Below, piece by piece: positions 62,624-64,000 of a stretch of DNA of 64,000 bases (the first letter of the stretch is position 1; each line of letters begins with the position of its first letter). The translations under genes and the position numbers were made by a program. The stretch comes from Pseudomonas kilonensis (GTDB lineage Bacteria; Pseudomonadota; Gammaproteobacteria; Pseudomonadales; Pseudomonadaceae). The notes beneath the pieces are model-generated. The model saw nothing but the letters and a program-made list of their open reading frames with translations. It did not search any database and was not told where the DNA came from. The DNA is taken from the NCBI RefSeq assembly GCF_001269885.1, contig NZ_LHVH01000001.1, positions 1 to 64,000 on the forward strand. Direction: 5' to 3'.

Positions 62624-63649
62624 TTACGGATTACGGACCTTGTCGAGCACCGCCAACGAGCGCGATGCGTACAGCACCAGGCCATAGCTGAGCTTGTCGT
62701 AGGTGCGGAAAACCATCAGCAGGCCGGCCCGCTCGTCGGGGATCTTCACCCGCTCGCCCGTGATACGGTCGCGTACGGTTTCACCGGTCTTCATCACCGC
62801 CAGCACATTGCCTTCGGCCAGCCCGTCGCGCCGGCCCTTGTTCAGGGTGACCACGTCCAGCGCACCGATCTGGGTCACGCCCCGGGGCACGTCCAGGATC
62901 AACCCGTGGATGTCCGATTTCGGCGCGCTGGGCATGAAGGTCGAATTGATCGAGCGCTCTTCGCCGCTGAACAGGCGATCACCCAGGCGCACTTCCTGGG
63001 TGGTGCGTTGCAGGGCCAGGGTGGTGACATCGCCCTCGCTGGCGACCACCTCGCCGCCGCCGATGTCGTCGGCGTTGATGCCCAGGAATTCCTTGGTCTC
63101 GGGGTCGGTGTAGACCTTGCCCTGGCGAAAGATACCGTACGCCGTCTGGTTCGCATCGAACGAGCCACGGGCAAAGACCCGATCGCCCATGCCGCTGAGC
63201 ACCCGTTCGGCATTGCCGGCGACGACGTAGGGAGCCTTGTTGAAATCCTCAGGCGTGTCGACGATGCGGTTGCTCAGCAGGAAGCTGTTGATGGCTTGCA
63301 GCGGAATGCTCGGGATGGCGTCGGCCACTGGCGAACTGCGAATGCGCGGCGACAGCTTGATGGTGCCGCGCGAGGTGCCGCGGTTGAGGGTCAGGCGCGG
63401 CTGGCCGTTGACGTAGACCAGCGACAGCGTGTCGCCCGGATAGATCAGGTTGGGGTTTTCGATCTGCGGGTTGGCCTGCCACAGCTCCGGCCATTTCCAC
63501 GGCTCGCGCAGGTACTTGCCGGAAATGTCCCACAGTGTGTCCCCCGTCACCACCGTGTATTGCTGGGGAAAACCTTCCCGAAGTTGCACTTGCCCATGCG
63601 CGATACCGGCCGAGGCCAGGAGCAGCAGGGCGAGTAGTGATTTCCTCAT
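62624..63649 (-). CDS. LysM-domain peptidoglycan-binding protein
   Basis: A 341-residue exported protein: signal peptide (about 1-19, GIAHG-Q), one LysM domain (about 30-80, YTVVTGDTLWDISGKYLREP...LIYPGDTLSLVYV), and a long beta-rich C-terminal region without a recognised domain. It is probably periplasmic and wall-associated. First gene of the LysM-dprA-tsaC series; divergent from def, the conserved PA0020-PA0019 arrangement. Confidence 0.9.
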   Translation of the reverse strand: MRKSLLALLLLASAGIAHGQVQLREGFPQQYTVVTGDTLWDISGKYLREPWKWPELWQANPQIENPNLIYPGDTLSLVYVNGQPRLTLNRGTSRGTIKLSPRIRSSPVADAIPSIPLQAINSFLLSNRIVDTPEDFNKAPYVVAGNAERVLSGMGDRVFARGSFDANQTAYGIFRQGKVYTDPETKEFLGINADDIGGGEVVASEGDVTTLALQRTTQEVRLGDRLFSGEERSINSTFMPSAPKSDIHGLILDVPRGVTQIGALDVVTLNKGRRDGLAEGNVLAVMKTGETVRDRITGERVKIPDERAGLLMVFRTYDKLSYGLVLYASRSLAVLDKVRNP

Positions 63650-63818
63650 GCGGTGAATCCCTTTATTATGTGCGTTCGCGTAAAACGCCAGAGCCCCCGT
63701 GGCTCGCTGCTTAAGGAGCTATTCTCCACAAGCGCATCGTTTTACAACGGTAGCCTGCATCCCAAGACACGCCAGGCGAGCCACCCGACTTTACCTCACA
63801 CGTGCATTTATCAAGCTT

Positions 63819-64000
63819 ATGGCCATTTTGAACATTCTCGAATTTCCGGACCCGCGCCTGCGCACTATCGCCAAACCGGTGGCCGTAGTGGACGACGAAG
63901 TGCGTCAGTTGGTCGATGACATGTTTGAAACAATGTATGAAGCGCCAGGCATCGGCCTCGCCGCGACCCAGGTCAACGTGCACAAGCGTATCGTCGTCAT
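63819..64000 (+). CDS. def: Peptide deformylase Def (5' part; runs off the window)
   Basis: The first 60 codons are present. [18 protein letters not shown] is the standard N-terminus and [12 protein letters not shown] is motif I (G-x-G-x-A-A-x-Q) whose Gln helps the active site. The zinc motifs (EGCLS, HExxH) lie beyond the window. It removes the formyl group from new proteins. No strong ribosome site is evident before the ATG. Confidence 0.93.
   Translation, partial: MAILNILEFPDPRLRTIAKPVAVVDDEVRQLVDDMFETMYEAPGIGLAATQVNVHKRIVV

Overview
The window is chromosomal DNA from a Pseudomonas, most likely a member of the P. fluorescens complex. The reasons are high GC content, gene order close to the P. 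aeruginosa PA5505-PA5473 block joined to a PA0032-PA0019 block (recalled locus numbers, not searched), many P. fluorescens-type REP/REPIN repeats (GTGGGAGC...GCGATG and GGCGAGGGAGC...GGGCTGCGAAGC families), and the polA-ersA-engB, kinB-algB and zur-znuCB/znuA arrangements. No rRNA, tRNA, prophage, transposase or CRISPR was recognised.

Left part (1-9.2 kb) is accessory and repeat-rich. It holds a REPIN tandem duplication, an FAD oxidoreductase, a glyoxalase-fold protein, a MarR regulator coupled to a small P-loop kinase, an SDR beside a probable LysR relic, ohr followed by a secreted 13-residue-repeat protein, a membrane GGDEF cyclase, an LprI-like protein, a 1.5-kb gene-poor stretch of several repeat families, and a DUF6124 gene behind an elaborate leader (hairpins, possible pseudoknot, short ORF whose stop overlaps the Shine-Dalgarno).

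Middle part (9.2-35.9 kb) is conserved. It contains metNIQ, katE, the zinc uptake locus (znuA divergent from zur-znuC-znuB-lipoprotein), thrB, polA, the sRNA ersA, engB, cytochromes c5/c4, dsbA, a nuclease-fold protein with dgcH, ampDh2, an EAL protein, kinB/algB, and a three-gene envelope operon (small membrane protein, DUF1328, Ivy lysozyme inhibitor) behind a strong sigma-54 promoter facing algB. The PolA 3'-5' exonuclease domain lacks two metal-binding aspartates.

Right part (36-64 kb) contains gltP, a nucleoside-recognition membrane protein, an Mla-type lipid ABC cluster, DUF5924, an M16 peptidase, Na/Pi, TerC and CitMHS transport-type proteins, choline-O-sulfate use (LysR regulator, betC, choX, SulP), then aroE, hemF, qor, tsaC, dprA, a LysM protein and the start of def. 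This last block is the one usually close to oriC, and it carries seven perfect TTATCCACA boxes in 11 kb.

The most unusual structures are two tandem arrays, both with a 31-bp period, both between convergent genes (katE/lipoprotein and qor/tsaC), and both enclosed by inverted REP sequences. The larger has 25 exact 31-bp units plus six longer ones.
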